Origin: Agrobacterium vitis
GTDB lineage: Bacteria; Pseudomonadota; Alphaproteobacteria; Rhizobiales; Rhizobiaceae
Direction: 5' to 3'
NCBI RefSeq assembly: GCF_037039395.1
Contig: NZ_CP146244.1
Location: forward strand, 1,054,001 to 1,118,000
Length of the DNA: 64,000 bases
The translations under genes and the position numbers were made by a program. The notes beneath the pieces were generated by a model, which saw only the letters and a program-made list of their open reading frames with translations, was not told where the DNA came from and did not search any database. Positions 7,285 through 16,676 of the stretch are shown piece by piece; the stretch's first letter is position 1; each line of letters begins with the position of its first letter.

Positions 7285-10240
7285 GGAGCTTCTCATTGTT
7301 TGGGTCAACAAAAACCGGGCTTACCAGCTTGGCTGGCGTAAACTCGTTGCGAAGACCATTCCACACCAGTACTTCTTCACCATGGCGAGCGGCGCCGCCC
7401 TTCACCAACGCAAGGCCGATGGTGGAGCCGATATGCGGTGAGAAGCAGGATGAGGTGATATAGCCCTGATCATTAGCAAGCGTTGGATCTGCGTCCTTGT
7501 TCAGAATATGCGCGCCTGTTTTGAAGCTTGTCTTAGCATCCAAAGGCATGACGCCGACCAGTTGTGGGCGATCCGAGGCAGTTAAGCCTTCTCGGTTCAG
7601 CATATGCTTGCCGATGAAATCGGGCTTGGTGGCGCTGACCATTTTGCCAAAGCCAAGATCAGCAGGCACCACCGTGCCATTGATCTCATTGTGGGTGACA
7701 TGGCCTTTTTCGATGCGCAGCACCGATAGCGCTTCAATGCCATAAGGCTGAATGCCATGCTCCTTGCCCGCCAGCATCGCCGCATCAGCAATGCTTTCGC
7801 CATAATCGGCAGGCACGGCCAATTCAAAGGCCAGTTCGCCGGAGAAGGAAATGCGGAACAACCGCCCCTTCAATCGACCACCCAAGAGAGAGACATCCTT
7901 GGCGGCAAGATAGGGGAAGGCCTCATTGGAAATGTCCTCATCAACGAGCTTTTGCAAAATGGCGCGGGATTTTGGTCCGGCCACCGCCATTTGCGCCCAT
8001 TGGTCGGTAACAGAGGCCAGCCGCACATCCAGCTCTGGCCAATGCACCTGGGCGCAGAATTCCAGATGGTTCATCACCCCCGCCGCATAGGCCGTAGTGG
8101 TGGTCATGAAATAACGGTTTTCACCTAAGCGGCTGGTGGTGCCGTCGTCATAGATAAAGCCATCTTCGCGCAGCATCAGCCCATAGCGGGCCTTGCCGAC
8201 CGGCAATTTCAAAAAGGCGTTGCAATAGACGCGGTTCAAAAACTCTGCCGCATCCGCCCCGCAAATCTCGATTTTGCCAAGCATGGAAACATCGCAAATC
8301 CCGGCATTGGTTCGGAGGTTTTTGACCTCGCGGTCCACGCTTTCGCGCCAGCCGGCCTCGTTGGTCTGAGGGAACCATGCCGAGCGATACCATAGCCCGG
8401 TTTCCACAAAGGTAGCGCCATTCTTCGCCGCCCAATCATGCAAGGGTGATTTGCGCACCGGCTGAAAATGCTTGCCATGCGATGTGCCTGCCAGCGCCCC
8501 AAAGGACACAGGCGTGTAGAAAGGCCGGAATGTCGTGGTGCCAACATCGGCGGGAGATACACGCCGTGCTTCCGCCAGCAGCCCGATGGCATTGACATTG
8601 GACAGCTTGCCCTGATCCGTCGCCATGCCATTGGTGGTGTAGCGCTTGGCAAGCTCCACATGGCCATAGCCTTCCTGCACGGCAAGGCCCAGATCCTTGG
8701 TGTGTACGTCGTTTTGAAAATCCACGAAGGCTTTGGTCTTGATACCGGGTATGGACCAGACCGGCTTTGCAGGGGTGGGGATAATGTCACCCTCAACACT
8801 CGGCATATCCAGCGCTTGAATCGTGAAACCCAGAGCCGTCAGTGCTTGTTTTGCCTGCTCAAAACCAGATGCCATGCAAGCAGCAATCCCAAAGACACCG
8901 GCCGCCGAACCCGCCAAAACCAGATTGTTCAAGCTCTCCGGGGCCAGAAAGGCCGAATGCTCATCTGACCAGCGCGGCTTGCCGCCTCTGTGGCAGGCAA
9001 GATGAACGATCGGACTAAAGCCCCCCGACATGGCGAGACTATCCACCTCAAGCCGCTCCAACTGGCCTTCGCGCCACAGATCAAGCCCCTCGACAGATTT
9101 GCCGCCATACACATTGCTGACTAAACCACCTCGCACCAATCGCGCCTTGCCCTGATAAGCAATCGTTGCGTCACGTCGGCTATCAATCAGTGCTGAAACA
9201 TTAACGCCTGCGGCTTCAAGGTCCGCCGCGAGCGCATAGCCGCTGTCATTGGTTGTGAAAATGGCGGTCTTCTTTCCCGGCGCGACGCCATACTGATTGA
9301 GGTAACGGCGCATGGCTCCGGCCATCATCACGCCGGGAATATCATTGCCGCCGAACACCAGCGGGCGCTCCTCGGCACCCGTCGCCAAAATGGCTTTCTT
9401 CGCCGCAATGCGCCATAGGCGTTCCACCGGGCGGTTGGCGGCGGGGAGAGCGATGTGTTTTTGCACCCGCTCAACCGCGCCGAAAACATTGCCATCATAC
9501 CAGCCAAACGCTGTGGTGCGGGCAAAAATTTGCACATTGGGCAGGCTTTCCAGCTCTGCCTTTGTGGTAGTGACAAAATCAGAGGCAGCAACACCATTGA
9601 TCAAAGCTGTTTCGGCCAGCAGCCCGCCGCCAATCTCCGCCTGCTCATCCAGCAGAATAACCCGCGCACCCGCACGGCCAGCAGCCAGAGCCGCCATCAA
9701 ACCGGCGGCACCTGCACCAATGACCAGCAGGTCACAATGCGCCCAGCATTTTTCATAGGCATCGGGATCGGCTTCATAGCTTGCCTTGCCGAGACCGGCT
9801 GCCTTGCGGATTATCGGCTCATAGAGCTTTTCCCAAAACTTGGCAGGCCACATGAAGGTTTTGTAGTAAAAACCAGCACTCAAAAACGGCGATAGCAGGC
9901 TGTTGATCGCACCGACATCATGCTCAAGGCTTGGCCAGCGATTTTGGCTGTTGGCTTCCAGCCCGGCATAAAGCTCCTGCATGGTGGCACGGGTGTTGGG
10001 TTCTGTGCGTCCGCCGCGACCAATGGTCATCAACGCATTCGGCTCGGCGGCTCCTGCCGTCAGAATGCCGCGCGGACGGTGATATTTGAAGCTGCGGCCT
10101 ACCAATTGCTGGCCATTGGCCAACAGCGCAGACGCCAGCGTATCGCCCGCAAAGCCGCTCATGGCTTTGCCGTCAAAGGTGAAGGGAAGCGCGGTTTTGC
10201 GATCCACCAGACCGCCGCTTTTCAGACGATAGGATGTCAT
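7277..10240 (-). CDS. mgdC: N-methylglutamate dehydrogenase subunit C / sarcosine oxidase alpha-like (SoxA)
   Basis: Large alpha subunit, 987 residues. An N-terminal ferredoxin-like domain (about 1-100) carries no cluster cysteines, as in known SoxA proteins. A Rossmann dinucleotide domain begins at about 173 (VIGAGAAGLMAA). The C-terminal 390 residues are a GcvT-like aminomethyltransferase/tetrahydrofolate domain, which would channel the N-methyl carbon to 5,10-methylene-THF. The start overlaps the delta-subunit stop by 4 nt. The family cannot be separated from sarcosine oxidase by sequence alone, and the neighbouring mgs and gmaS genes favour N-methylglutamate as substrate. Confidence 0.9.
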   Translation of the reverse strand: MTSYRLKSGGLVDRKTALPFTFDGKAMSGFAGDTLASALLANGQQLVGRSFKYHRPRGILTAGAAEPNALMTIGRGGRTEPNTRATMQELYAGLEANSQNRWPSLEHDVGAINSLLSPFLSAGFYYKTFMWPAKFWEKLYEPIIRKAAGLGKASYEADPDAYEKCWAHCDLLVIGAGAAGLMAALAAGRAGARVILLDEQAEIGGGLLAETALINGVAASDFVTTTKAELESLPNVQIFARTTAFGWYDGNVFGAVERVQKHIALPAANRPVERLWRIAAKKAILATGAEERPLVFGGNDIPGVMMAGAMRRYLNQYGVAPGKKTAIFTTNDSGYALAADLEAAGVNVSALIDSRRDATIAYQGKARLVRGGLVSNVYGGKSVEGLDLWREGQLERLEVDSLAMSGGFSPIVHLACHRGGKPRWSDEHSAFLAPESLNNLVLAGSAAGVFGIAACMASGFEQAKQALTALGFTIQALDMPSVEGDIIPTPAKPVWSIPGIKTKAFVDFQNDVHTKDLGLAVQEGYGHVELAKRYTTNGMATDQGKLSNVNAIGLLAEARRVSPADVGTTTFRPFYTPVSFGALAGTSHGKHFQPVRKSPLHDWAAKNGATFVETGLWYRSAWFPQTNEAGWRESVDREVKNLRTNAGICDVSMLGKIEICGADAAEFLNRVYCNAFLKLPVGKARYGLMLREDGFIYDDGTTSRLGENRYFMTTTTAYAAGVMNHLEFCAQVHWPELDVRLASVTDQWAQMAVAGPKSRAILQKLVDEDISNEAFPYLAAKDVSLLGGRLKGRLFRISFSGELAFELAVPADYGESIADAAMLAGKEHGIQPYGIEALSVLRIEKGHVTHNEINGTVVPADLGFGKMVSATKPDFIGKHMLNREGLTASDRPQLVGVMPLDAKTSFKTGAHILNKDADPTLANDQGYITSSCFSPHIGSTIGLALVKGGAARHGEEVLVWNGLRNEFTPAKLVSPVFVDPNNEKLHA

Positions 10241-10509
10241 GCGCTCACCCCTTTGCGTGTTGATGCATCAAAGCTTGCGGAAATTTCGTGCGTGGCAGTG
10301 TCTCGGCACACAACAATCCAGCGGCGGCAACCGGATGTGTGGTGCCAGTATTCTTCATAGGCTCCGCGTGGATTGTCTCGCAGGTAGACGTAATCATGCC
10401 AGACATCAGGACCAGCATCAGCGGCGGGGCGCGCTAACGCTGCACCCTTGATGGTGTATTCTTCTTTGGGTCTTGGCCCGCAATGGGGGCAGGGAATGAG
10501 GCTCGCCAT
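10237..10509 (-). CDS. mgdB: N-methylglutamate dehydrogenase subunit B / sarcosine oxidase delta-like (SoxD)
   Basis: Delta subunit of 90 residues, the usual size. It keeps the zinc-site residues: CPHCG near the N-terminus and a later HTSGCRRW segment. Family members use these cysteines and histidine to bind a structural zinc ion at the tetramer interface. It lies between the beta and alpha subunit genes, 11 bp after the beta stop and overlapping the alpha start by 4 nt. Confidence 0.9.
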   Translation of the reverse strand: MASLIPCPHCGPRPKEEYTIKGAALARPAADAGPDVWHDYVYLRDNPRGAYEEYWHHTSGCRRWIVVCRDTATHEISASFDASTRKGVSA

Positions 10510-10520
10510 AATCAGAATCC

Positions 10521-11771
10521 TTAATGCAGGTTCGGCTGGGCACCCTGGCCCTTTTCATCGAGAATATAACCGCGTTCAAACCGATCCAGCCGGAAGGCGC
10601 GCGCCGTTTCATGGCTTTCGCCCTTGGCGATCAGATGTGCAAAGCAATAGCCAGAGGCAGGCGTGGCCTTGAAACCGCCATAGCACCAGCCGGAATTGAG
10701 ATAGAGATTGTCCAGATGCACCTTGTCGATGATCGGCGAGCCATCCATGCTCATATCCATCACGCCGCCCCAGCTGCGCAGCACCCGGATGCGCGACAGC
10801 GCCGGAATCATCGCCTTACCCGCTTCGGCCACATGCTCAACGGTGGCTAAGTTGCCGCGCTGGGCGTAGGAATTATAGCCATCAATATCGCCGCCAAACA
10901 CCAGCCCGCCCTTATCCGATTGCGAGACGTAAAAATGGCCAGCGCCAAAGGTGACGACGCAATCGATAAAGGGTTTTAGCCCCTCCGAGACAAAGGCTTG
11001 CAGCACATGGCTTTCCATCGGCAATTTCAGCCCTGCCATCTCGGCCACGCGGGATGAATTGCCCGCAGCCGCCAGCGCCAACTTTCCGCAGCCAATAAAG
11101 CCGCGTGTGGTTTCCACGCCAACCACCTTACCATTTTCCCGACGAATGCCCGTGACTTCGCAGTTTTGAAGAATGTCCACACCATGGGTATCCGCCCCAC
11201 GCGCATAACCCCACGCCACCGCATCATGGCGCACCGTGCCGCCGCGCCGCTGCATCAAACCGCCTTGAATGGGGAAGCGTGCGTTGTCGTAATCCAGAAA
11301 CGGCAGCATGGCTCTAATGGCATCACGGTCCAGCAATTCAGCATCCACGCCATGCAGCCGCATGGCATTGCCGCGCCGCGTATAGGCATCGCGCTGGGCG
11401 TCGGAATGATAGAGATTGACCACGCCGCGCTGCGACACCATGGCGTTGAAATTGAAATCCTGCTCCAGCCCTTCCCATAGTTTCATGGAAAACTCGTAGA
11501 AAGGATTGTTACCCGGCAGCAGATAATTGGAGCGGATGATGGTGGTGTTGCGCCCCACATTACCGGAGCCGATATAGCCCTTTTCCACCACGGCGATATT
11601 TTTGATGCCGAAGGTTTTGGAAAGGTAATAGGCCGTGGCCAGACCATGGCCACCACCGCCAACAATCACCACATCATAGTGCGGCTTTGGCTCTGGTTGT
11701 CGCCAATGGGCCGCCCAGTTTTTGTTGCCGCGAAGACCGTTCAGAAAAATCGACAAAGCCGAATAGCGCAT
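10521..11771 (-). CDS. mgdA: N-methylglutamate dehydrogenase subunit A / sarcosine oxidase beta-like (SoxB)
   Basis: Beta subunit, an FAD-dependent amine oxidoreductase of the DAO family. The ATG at 11771 gives 416 residues beginning MRYSALSIFLNGLRGNKNWA, the length and N-terminus typical of SoxB. The open frame to 11864 runs into the divergent promoter region and was trimmed. The FAD-binding VVIVGGGGHGLATAYYLS lies at about residues 34-51. First gene of the four-gene operon, divergent from the glxA-type regulator, with 128 bp between the start codons. Confidence 0.92.
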   Translation of the reverse strand: MRYSALSIFLNGLRGNKNWAAHWRQPEPKPHYDVVIVGGGGHGLATAYYLSKTFGIKNIAVVEKGYIGSGNVGRNTTIIRSNYLLPGNNPFYEFSMKLWEGLEQDFNFNAMVSQRGVVNLYHSDAQRDAYTRRGNAMRLHGVDAELLDRDAIRAMLPFLDYDNARFPIQGGLMQRRGGTVRHDAVAWGYARGADTHGVDILQNCEVTGIRRENGKVVGVETTRGFIGCGKLALAAAGNSSRVAEMAGLKLPMESHVLQAFVSEGLKPFIDCVVTFGAGHFYVSQSDKGGLVFGGDIDGYNSYAQRGNLATVEHVAEAGKAMIPALSRIRVLRSWGGVMDMSMDGSPIIDKVHLDNLYLNSGWCYGGFKATPASGYCFAHLIAKGESHETARAFRLDRFERGYILDEKGQGAQPNLH

Positions 11772-11864
11772 GATGCCCGCTCGTTTCAGGATTTGGTGGA
11801 CGGGGGATGGTTGGTGACCACCGCACATTGGTGAGAAGACTAACCAGTCCAGCTCATATGACAT

Positions 11865-11901
11865 TGCATAAAAAAGACATTTTGCGATATAAAAAGGACA
11901 T
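11865..11901. promoter_or_regulatory. A-rich imperfect direct repeat in the mgd/glxA divergent promoter
   Basis: Two related stretches, TGCATAAAAAAGACAT (11865-11880) and TGCGATATAAAAAGGACAT (11883-11901), follow each other immediately before and into the regulator start codon. Their position suits an autoregulatory operator for the GlxA-like protein or the XRE-cupin protein. This is inference from location and similarity only. The second copy also contains the ribosome-binding A/G run. Confidence 0.3.
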
Positions 11902-12853
11902 GAACGAAAACTCCTCCACCCAAGCTTACGGCTTTATCCTGACGCCGAATTTTGCGCTGATGTCCTTCTCATCGGCCACTGAGCCACTGCGCGCCGCCAA
12001 TTTGCTGGCGCAAACGCCGCTTTATGCCATCAGGCCGCTTTCCATGCGGGGCCAGCCTGTACGCTGTTCGGCAGGTTTTGATATTCCCTGCGAAGATCTG
12101 GCCTTGGAAGGTGGGAACTGCCATACACTGTTTGTGGTCGCGGGCGGCAATCCGATAGACTGGATAAGTACCACCGACCTTCATGCGACTTTGCGCAAAC
12201 TATCCCGCCAAGGGGTTCGCATTGGTGGCATTTCCAGCGGAGCCTATGTGCTGGCGCAAGCGGGTCTTTTACAGGAGCGGGATTTTACCATTCACTGGGA
12301 ACACGCCCCTGCCCTTCGGGAAGCCTTCCCTGACCTTGCCCCGCGCCAAGCCCGTTATGTGCTGGATGGCGATAGGCTGACCTGCGGCGGTGGCGTGGCC
12401 CCGCTAGATATGATGCATGCCTTGATTGGCGAGCGGATGGGGCCGGAATTTGCCCGCCGGGTCAGCGATTGGTATCTGCATACCGCCGTGACTGATGCGA
12501 GTGCCCCGCAACGTGGCTCATCGGTGGAGCGTTTTGGCACCCATCATCCGGCGCTGGTGACGGCTTTGGAAAAAATGGAAGCCACACTGGAAAACCCGCT
12601 GGATCGGCTGGCAATCGCGCGGCTGGTGGGCATCACACCCCGGCATCTGGATCGGTTGTTTGCCAGCCATATGCGATTGAGCTTTCACGATACCTACCGC
12701 CATATGCGGCTTTCACATGCCCGCAAACTGTTGGAGCAAAGTCCCCTGTCGCTGTCTGAAATTGCCTTTGCCACCGGCTTTTCCAGCGCCTCGCATTTTT
12801 CACGGGCATTCAAACAGCAGTTTGGCATTCAGCCAAAATCGGTTAGATCGTAA
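11900..12853 (+). CDS. glxA: GlxA-family transcriptional regulator (DJ-1/PfpI-like plus AraC HTH)
   Basis: DNA-binding regulator of 317 residues. Residues about 10-175 form a class I glutamine-amidotransferase/DJ-1-like domain, and residues about 225-315 are the double helix-turn-helix AraC domain (LSLSEIAFATGFSSASHFSRAF). The ATG at 11900 follows an AAAAGGA site. Starts at 11807 and 11858 are possible but less likely. It is divergent from mgdABCD and upstream of mgsABC-gmaS, so it is the likely pathway activator. The name glxA follows the equivalent gene of the Sinorhizobium meliloti glx cluster, as I recall it. Confidence 0.85.
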   Translation: MNENSSTQAYGFILTPNFALMSFSSATEPLRAANLLAQTPLYAIRPLSMRGQPVRCSAGFDIPCEDLALEGGNCHTLFVVAGGNPIDWISTTDLHATLRKLSRQGVRIGGISSGAYVLAQAGLLQERDFTIHWEHAPALREAFPDLAPRQARYVLDGDRLTCGGGVAPLDMMHALIGERMGPEFARRVSDWYLHTAVTDASAPQRGSSVERFGTHHPALVTALEKMEATLENPLDRLAIARLVGITPRHLDRLFASHMRLSFHDTYRHMRLSHARKLLEQSPLSLSEIAFATGFSSASHFSRAFKQQFGIQPKSVRS

Positions 12854-12894
12854 TTTCACGAATATTTAGTGTAGGCGCGGAGTAAGGGGCAGGC

Positions 12895-13554
12895 ATGGCC
12901 AAAACCGACACAAAGGCAGCAAAGGCGGCCAAGGCAATATTGGCGCAAGACCCCCATGCTGTGCGCGAGCCACGCGCCAATAATCTCGAAATGGCCATTG
13001 GCCATGAGGTACGCACTTTTCGCAAAAAACTCGGCATCACCGTGGCCGATCTGGCAACGGCCACCGGCATGTCGGTCGGCATGTTGTCCAAGATTGAAAA
13101 CGGCAATATTTCCGCCTCGCTCGGGACGCTGCAATCGCTCTCCAAGGCGCTCGGCGTGCCGATGACGGCCTTCTTTAAAGGCTATGAAGAACCGCGCAGC
13201 GCAAGCTTCGTAAAGGCGGGTGAAGGCGTGCATCTGGAGCGGCGCGGCACCCGTGCGGGCCATCATTACAGCCTGCTTGGCCATATTGAAAACAACACCT
13301 CCGGCGTGGTGGTGGAGCCATATCTCATCACGCTCAACACCGAATCCGATGTGTTTCCCACCTTCCAGCATGAGGGCATGGAGTTTCTCTACATGCTGGA
13401 GGGAGAGGTGGTCTATCGCCATGGCGAAAGCCTCTACCGCATGCAGCCGGGCGACAGCCTGTTTTTTGATGCCGATGCGCCGCATGGCCCCGAAGAACTG
13501 GTCACGCTACCTGCCCGCTATCTCTCCATCATCTCCTACCCTCATCAGAAATAA
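12895..13554 (+). CDS. XRE-family regulator with C-terminal cupin domain
   Basis: 219 residues: a lysine/alanine-rich N-terminal tail, an XRE helix-turn-helix (residues about 37-92, LGITVADLATATGMSVGMLS), then a cupin domain (about 110-215, with HEGMEFLYMLEGEV and PGDSLFFDADAPHGP). Proteins of this architecture often control amine or amino-acid catabolism by binding a small ligand in the cupin barrel. It sits 41 bp after the GlxA-type gene and about 90 bp before mgsA, so the pathway seems to have two dedicated regulators of unrelated families. Confidence 0.88.
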   Translation: MAKTDTKAAKAAKAILAQDPHAVREPRANNLEMAIGHEVRTFRKKLGITVADLATATGMSVGMLSKIENGNISASLGTLQSLSKALGVPMTAFFKGYEEPRSASFVKAGEGVHLERRGTRAGHHYSLLGHIENNTSGVVVEPYLITLNTESDVFPTFQHEGMEFLYMLEGEVVYRHGESLYRMQPGDSLFFDADAPHGPEELVTLPARYLSIISYPHQK

Positions 13555-13643
13555 TTGCCTTGCAGGAAATTTTTATTCCTAAGGATTGATTTTGCCAAGC
13601 GCGCCTGTTAGCCCTTGTCCAACGACAAATGGAGAGGCTGACC

Positions 13644-14549
13644 ATGTGCGGCATTGTTGGATTGTTCCTGAAAGACAAGAGCCTTGAACCTCAGCTGGGA
13701 GCCATGCTCTCGGATATGCTGATCACCATGACCGATCGCGGCCCCGATTCTGCGGGCATTGCGATTTACGGTGCAGGGGAAAAGGGTAAAGCGAAAATCA
13801 CCATTCAATCACCGGAACCTTCGGTGGATTTTGCAGGCCTCGATGCTGACCTCACCAAGGCAGGGATTCCAGCGCAGGTGACAGTAAAAAGCACCCATGC
13901 GGTGATTGATATTGATGCGGCAAAGCTTGGCGATATTCGCGGTGTTTTGAGCGAAATTCGCCCAAACGTCCGCATCATGGGTTCTGGCGAAAGTGTCGAG
14001 ATTTTCAAGGAAATCGGCCTTCCGAAAGATGTTGTGGCCCGCTTTGATGTGCGTTCCATGGGCGGCTCCCACGGTATTGGCCACACCCGCATGGCCACGG
14101 AAAGTGCAGTGACCACGCTGGGCGCGCATCCGTTCTCCACGGGGGCCGATCAGTGCCTTGTGCACAATGGCTCGCTCTCCAACCACAACAATTTGCGCCG
14201 CGAACTGATCCGTGAAGGCATCACTTTTGAGACTCAGAACGACTCTGAAGTGGCCGCCGCTTACCTCACGGCCGAAATGGCCAAGGGCAAGGATCTGGGA
14301 CAGGCGCTAACCGGCGCGCTGGATGACCTCGATGGCTTTTTCACCTTCGTCGTCGGCACCAAATCCGGCTTTGGCGTGGTGCGCGATCCCATTGCCTGCA
14401 AGCCTGCGGTGATGGCCGAGACGGACCAATATGTGGCTTTTGGCTCTGAGTATCGCGCACTGGTCAACCTGCCGGGCATCGATACCGCCCGCATCTGGGA
14501 GCCAGAGCCAGCCACCGTTTATTTCTGGGACCACGAAAAAGCAGCGTGA
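13644..14549 (+). CDS. mgsA: N-methylglutamate synthase subunit A / class II glutamine amidotransferase (GlxB)
   Basis: Ntn-type amidotransferase domain protein, 301 residues. The ATG at 13644 follows GGAGAG and places Cys at position 2 (MCGIVGLF), required because the N-terminal cysteine is the nucleophile. An upstream in-frame ATG at 13629 would bury it. GHTRMATES and the HNGSLSNHNNLR segment are the substrate-site motifs. In N-methylglutamate synthase this subunit, with MgsB and MgsC, corresponds to a split glutamate synthase large chain. An alternative reading is a glutamate-synthase-like protein of unknown role. Confidence 0.85.
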   Translation: MCGIVGLFLKDKSLEPQLGAMLSDMLITMTDRGPDSAGIAIYGAGEKGKAKITIQSPEPSVDFAGLDADLTKAGIPAQVTVKSTHAVIDIDAAKLGDIRGVLSEIRPNVRIMGSGESVEIFKEIGLPKDVVARFDVRSMGGSHGIGHTRMATESAVTTLGAHPFSTGADQCLVHNGSLSNHNNLRRELIREGITFETQNDSEVAAAYLTAEMAKGKDLGQALTGALDDLDGFFTFVVGTKSGFGVVRDPIACKPAVMAETDQYVAFGSEYRALVNLPGIDTARIWEPEPATVYFWDHEKAA

Positions 14550-14559
14550 GGGACGTATA

Positions 14560-15246
14560 ATGCCTATCTTTGATCTTTCCCAAACCCCGCTGCGCGAGCT
14601 GAACAGTGCTTTGCATGCTGTGACATCCGGGGCCAATGACACCAATTTTGAAATCATCAATCCACGCGGCCATCATGCGGTGGCGGTTGGTATTGATAGT
14701 CCCGTTACCGTCGAGGTGAAGGGGTCTGTGGGCTATTATTGCGCGGGCATGAATGATGGTGGCACCGTCACCGTGCATGGCTCTGCCGGTCCCGGCGTGG
14801 CCGAAAACATGATGTCAGGCACCGTAATTATTGAAGGCGATGCCAGCCAATATGCCGGGGCCACGGGCCAAGGCGGGTTGCTGGTGATCAAGGGCAATGC
14901 GGCCTCGCGTTGCGGTATTTCCATGAAGGGGATTGATATTGTCGTGCAGGGCAATATCGGCCACATGTCAGCCTTTATGGGGCAATCCGGCCATCTGGTG
15001 GTGCTGGGCGATGCAGGCGAAGCGCTAGGGGATTCGCTCTACGAGGCCAAGCTGTTTGTGCGCGGCACGGTGAAGAGCCTTGGTGCAGATTGCGTTGAGA
15101 AACAGATGAAGCCCAAGCATCTGGAAAAGCTCGCAGAGCTTCTGACTAAAGCCGGAATCACCGATGTGAAGCCGGAAGAATTCAAGCGCTACGGCTCTGC
15201 CCGCAAGCTTTACAATTTCAACATTGACAACGCAGACGCCTACTAA
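14560..15246 (+). CDS. mgsB: N-methylglutamate synthase subunit B / GltB C-terminal-like GXGXG protein (GlxC)
   Basis: 228 residues made almost wholly of a right-handed beta-helix of the glutamate synthase alpha-subunit C-terminal type, with repeated G-x-x-G-x-x-x-G spacing (AGMNDGGTVTVHGSAGPGVA, GATGQGGLLVIKG). The ATG at 14560 is 10 bp after the mgsA stop. The longer frame beginning at 14431 overlaps mgsA and was rejected. It carries no catalytic residues of its own and would hold the complex together, as the matching domain does in glutamate synthase. Confidence 0.85.
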   Translation: MPIFDLSQTPLRELNSALHAVTSGANDTNFEIINPRGHHAVAVGIDSPVTVEVKGSVGYYCAGMNDGGTVTVHGSAGPGVAENMMSGTVIIEGDASQYAGATGQGGLLVIKGNAASRCGISMKGIDIVVQGNIGHMSAFMGQSGHLVVLGDAGEALGDSLYEAKLFVRGTVKSLGADCVEKQMKPKHLEKLAELLTKAGITDVKPEEFKRYGSARKLYNFNIDNADAY

Positions 15247-15265
15247 GGCAAGGGGTAGAAGACCA

Positions 15266-16594
15266 ATGAGCTACCATAATCCCAATACCCCGCCGCGCAA
15301 ATCCGCGACCTTTGATGATTACACGCTGGCGGAAATCCGCCGCGCTGCCGCCACTGGTATCTATGATATTCGCGGCGCAGGCACCAAGCGCAAGGTGCCG
15401 CATTTTGATGATTTGCTGTTTCTTGGAGCCTCGATTTCGCGCTATCCGCTGGAAGGTTATCGCGAGAAATGCGACACATCGGTAGTGCTTGGCACGCGCT
15501 TTGCCAAAAAGCCGATCCACCTCAAAACCCCCATTACCATTGCGGGCATGAGCTTTGGCGCGTTGTCCGGCAATGCCAAGGAAGCCCTTGGCCGTGGTGC
15601 GACCATTGCCGGAACCTCCACCACCACAGGTGATGGCGGCATGACCGACGAAGAGCGCGGCCACAGCCAAACCTTGGTCTATCAATATCTGCCCTCGCGC
15701 TATGGCATGAACCCGAAGGATTTGCGCCGCGCCGATGCCATTGAAGTGGTGGTTGGCCAAGGCGCCAAGCCCGGCGGCGGTGGCATGTTGCTTGGCCAGA
15801 AGATTTCTGACCGCGTGGCCGCTATGCGCAATCTGCCCAAGGGTATCGATCAGCGCTCGGCCTGCCGTCACCCGGATTGGACGGGGCCGGATGATTTGGA
15901 AATCAAAATTCTGGAACTGCGCGAAATCACCAATTGGGAAAAGCCGATCTATATCAAGGTTGGCGGCGCAAGGCCCTATTACGACACAGCGCTGGCCGTA
16001 AAAGCCGGAGCCGATGTGGTGGTGCTGGACGGCATGCAGGGCGGCACGGCGGCGACGCAGGATGTGTTTATCGAAAACGTCGGCATGCCCACGCTGGCCT
16101 GTATTCGCCCAGCCGTTCAGGCGTTGCAAGATCTTGGCATGCATCGCAAAGTGCAGCTGGTCATCTCTGGCGGCATTCGCTCTGGTGCGGATGTGGCGAA
16201 AGCTCTGGCTCTGGGTGCCGATGCTGTGGCGATTGGCACGGCAGCGCTGGTGGCCATTGGCGATAACGACCCGAAGTGGGAAGAGGAATATCAAAAACTC
16301 GGCACCACCGCTGGCGCTTATGATGACTGGCATGAGGGCAAAGACCCGGCAGGTATTACCACCCAAGACCCCGAGTTGATGAAGCGGCTTGATCCGGTTC
16401 TGGCTGGTCGCCGTCTGGCCAATTACCTCAAGGTGATGACGCTGGAAGCCCAGACCATTGCCCGCGCCTGCGGCCATAACCGTCTGCACAATCTGGAGCC
16501 GGAAGATCTGGTGGCTCTGACCATGGAAGCCGCCGCCATGGCACAAGTGCCGCTGGCTGGCACCAACTGGTATCCGGGTAAGGGTGGTTTTTAA
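15266..16594 (+). CDS. mgsC: N-methylglutamate synthase subunit C / GltB FMN-domain-like protein (GlxD)
   Basis: 442 residues, FMN-binding TIM barrel of the glutamate synthase central domain. The glycine-rich phosphate region and ISGGIRSGADVAKALALGAD near residues 300-320 match the family. The start at 15266 follows an AAGGGG-type site 19 bp after mgsB. With MgsA and MgsB it would transfer the methylamino group from gamma-glutamylmethylamide or methylamine to give N-methylglutamate. The reaction is known from methylotroph homologues; here it is inferred from complete synteny. Confidence 0.87.
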   Translation: MSYHNPNTPPRKSATFDDYTLAEIRRAAATGIYDIRGAGTKRKVPHFDDLLFLGASISRYPLEGYREKCDTSVVLGTRFAKKPIHLKTPITIAGMSFGALSGNAKEALGRGATIAGTSTTTGDGGMTDEERGHSQTLVYQYLPSRYGMNPKDLRRADAIEVVVGQGAKPGGGGMLLGQKISDRVAAMRNLPKGIDQRSACRHPDWTGPDDLEIKILELREITNWEKPIYIKVGGARPYYDTALAVKAGADVVVLDGMQGGTAATQDVFIENVGMPTLACIRPAVQALQDLGMHRKVQLVISGGIRSGADVAKALALGADAVAIGTAALVAIGDNDPKWEEEYQKLGTTAGAYDDWHEGKDPAGITTQDPELMKRLDPVLAGRRLANYLKVMTLEAQTIARACGHNRLHNLEPEDLVALTMEAAAMAQVPLAGTNWYPGKGGF

Positions 16595-16602
16595 GTTTCA
16601 TT

Positions 16603-16631
16603 GGCCGCGCATTCCTCCCAAGGGCGCGGCC
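16603..16631 (+). terminator. Hairpin between mgsC and gmaS
   Basis: A perfect 8-bp stem GGCCGCGC / GCGCGGCC with a 13-nt loop is followed by TTTCCTTT. It lies 8 bp after the mgsC stop and 45 bp before the gmaS start. It could partly end transcription or protect the upstream message, so gmaS may be set at a different level from mgsABC. Confidence 0.55.
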
Positions 16632-16676
16632 TTTCCTTTCAACATGTGTCTCAATCCATAAAAACAGGGGAACGAC

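Noticed and set aside
11807..11899. Longer N-terminus for the GlxA-type regulator
   Set aside because: The extension lies across the divergent promoter and A-rich repeats, and the conserved start (YGFILTPNF) follows the ATG at 11900 with a ribosome-binding site.
15218..16546. 442-codon minus-strand frame opposite mgsC
   Set aside because: Shadow of a conserved FMN-domain gene, no domain of its own.
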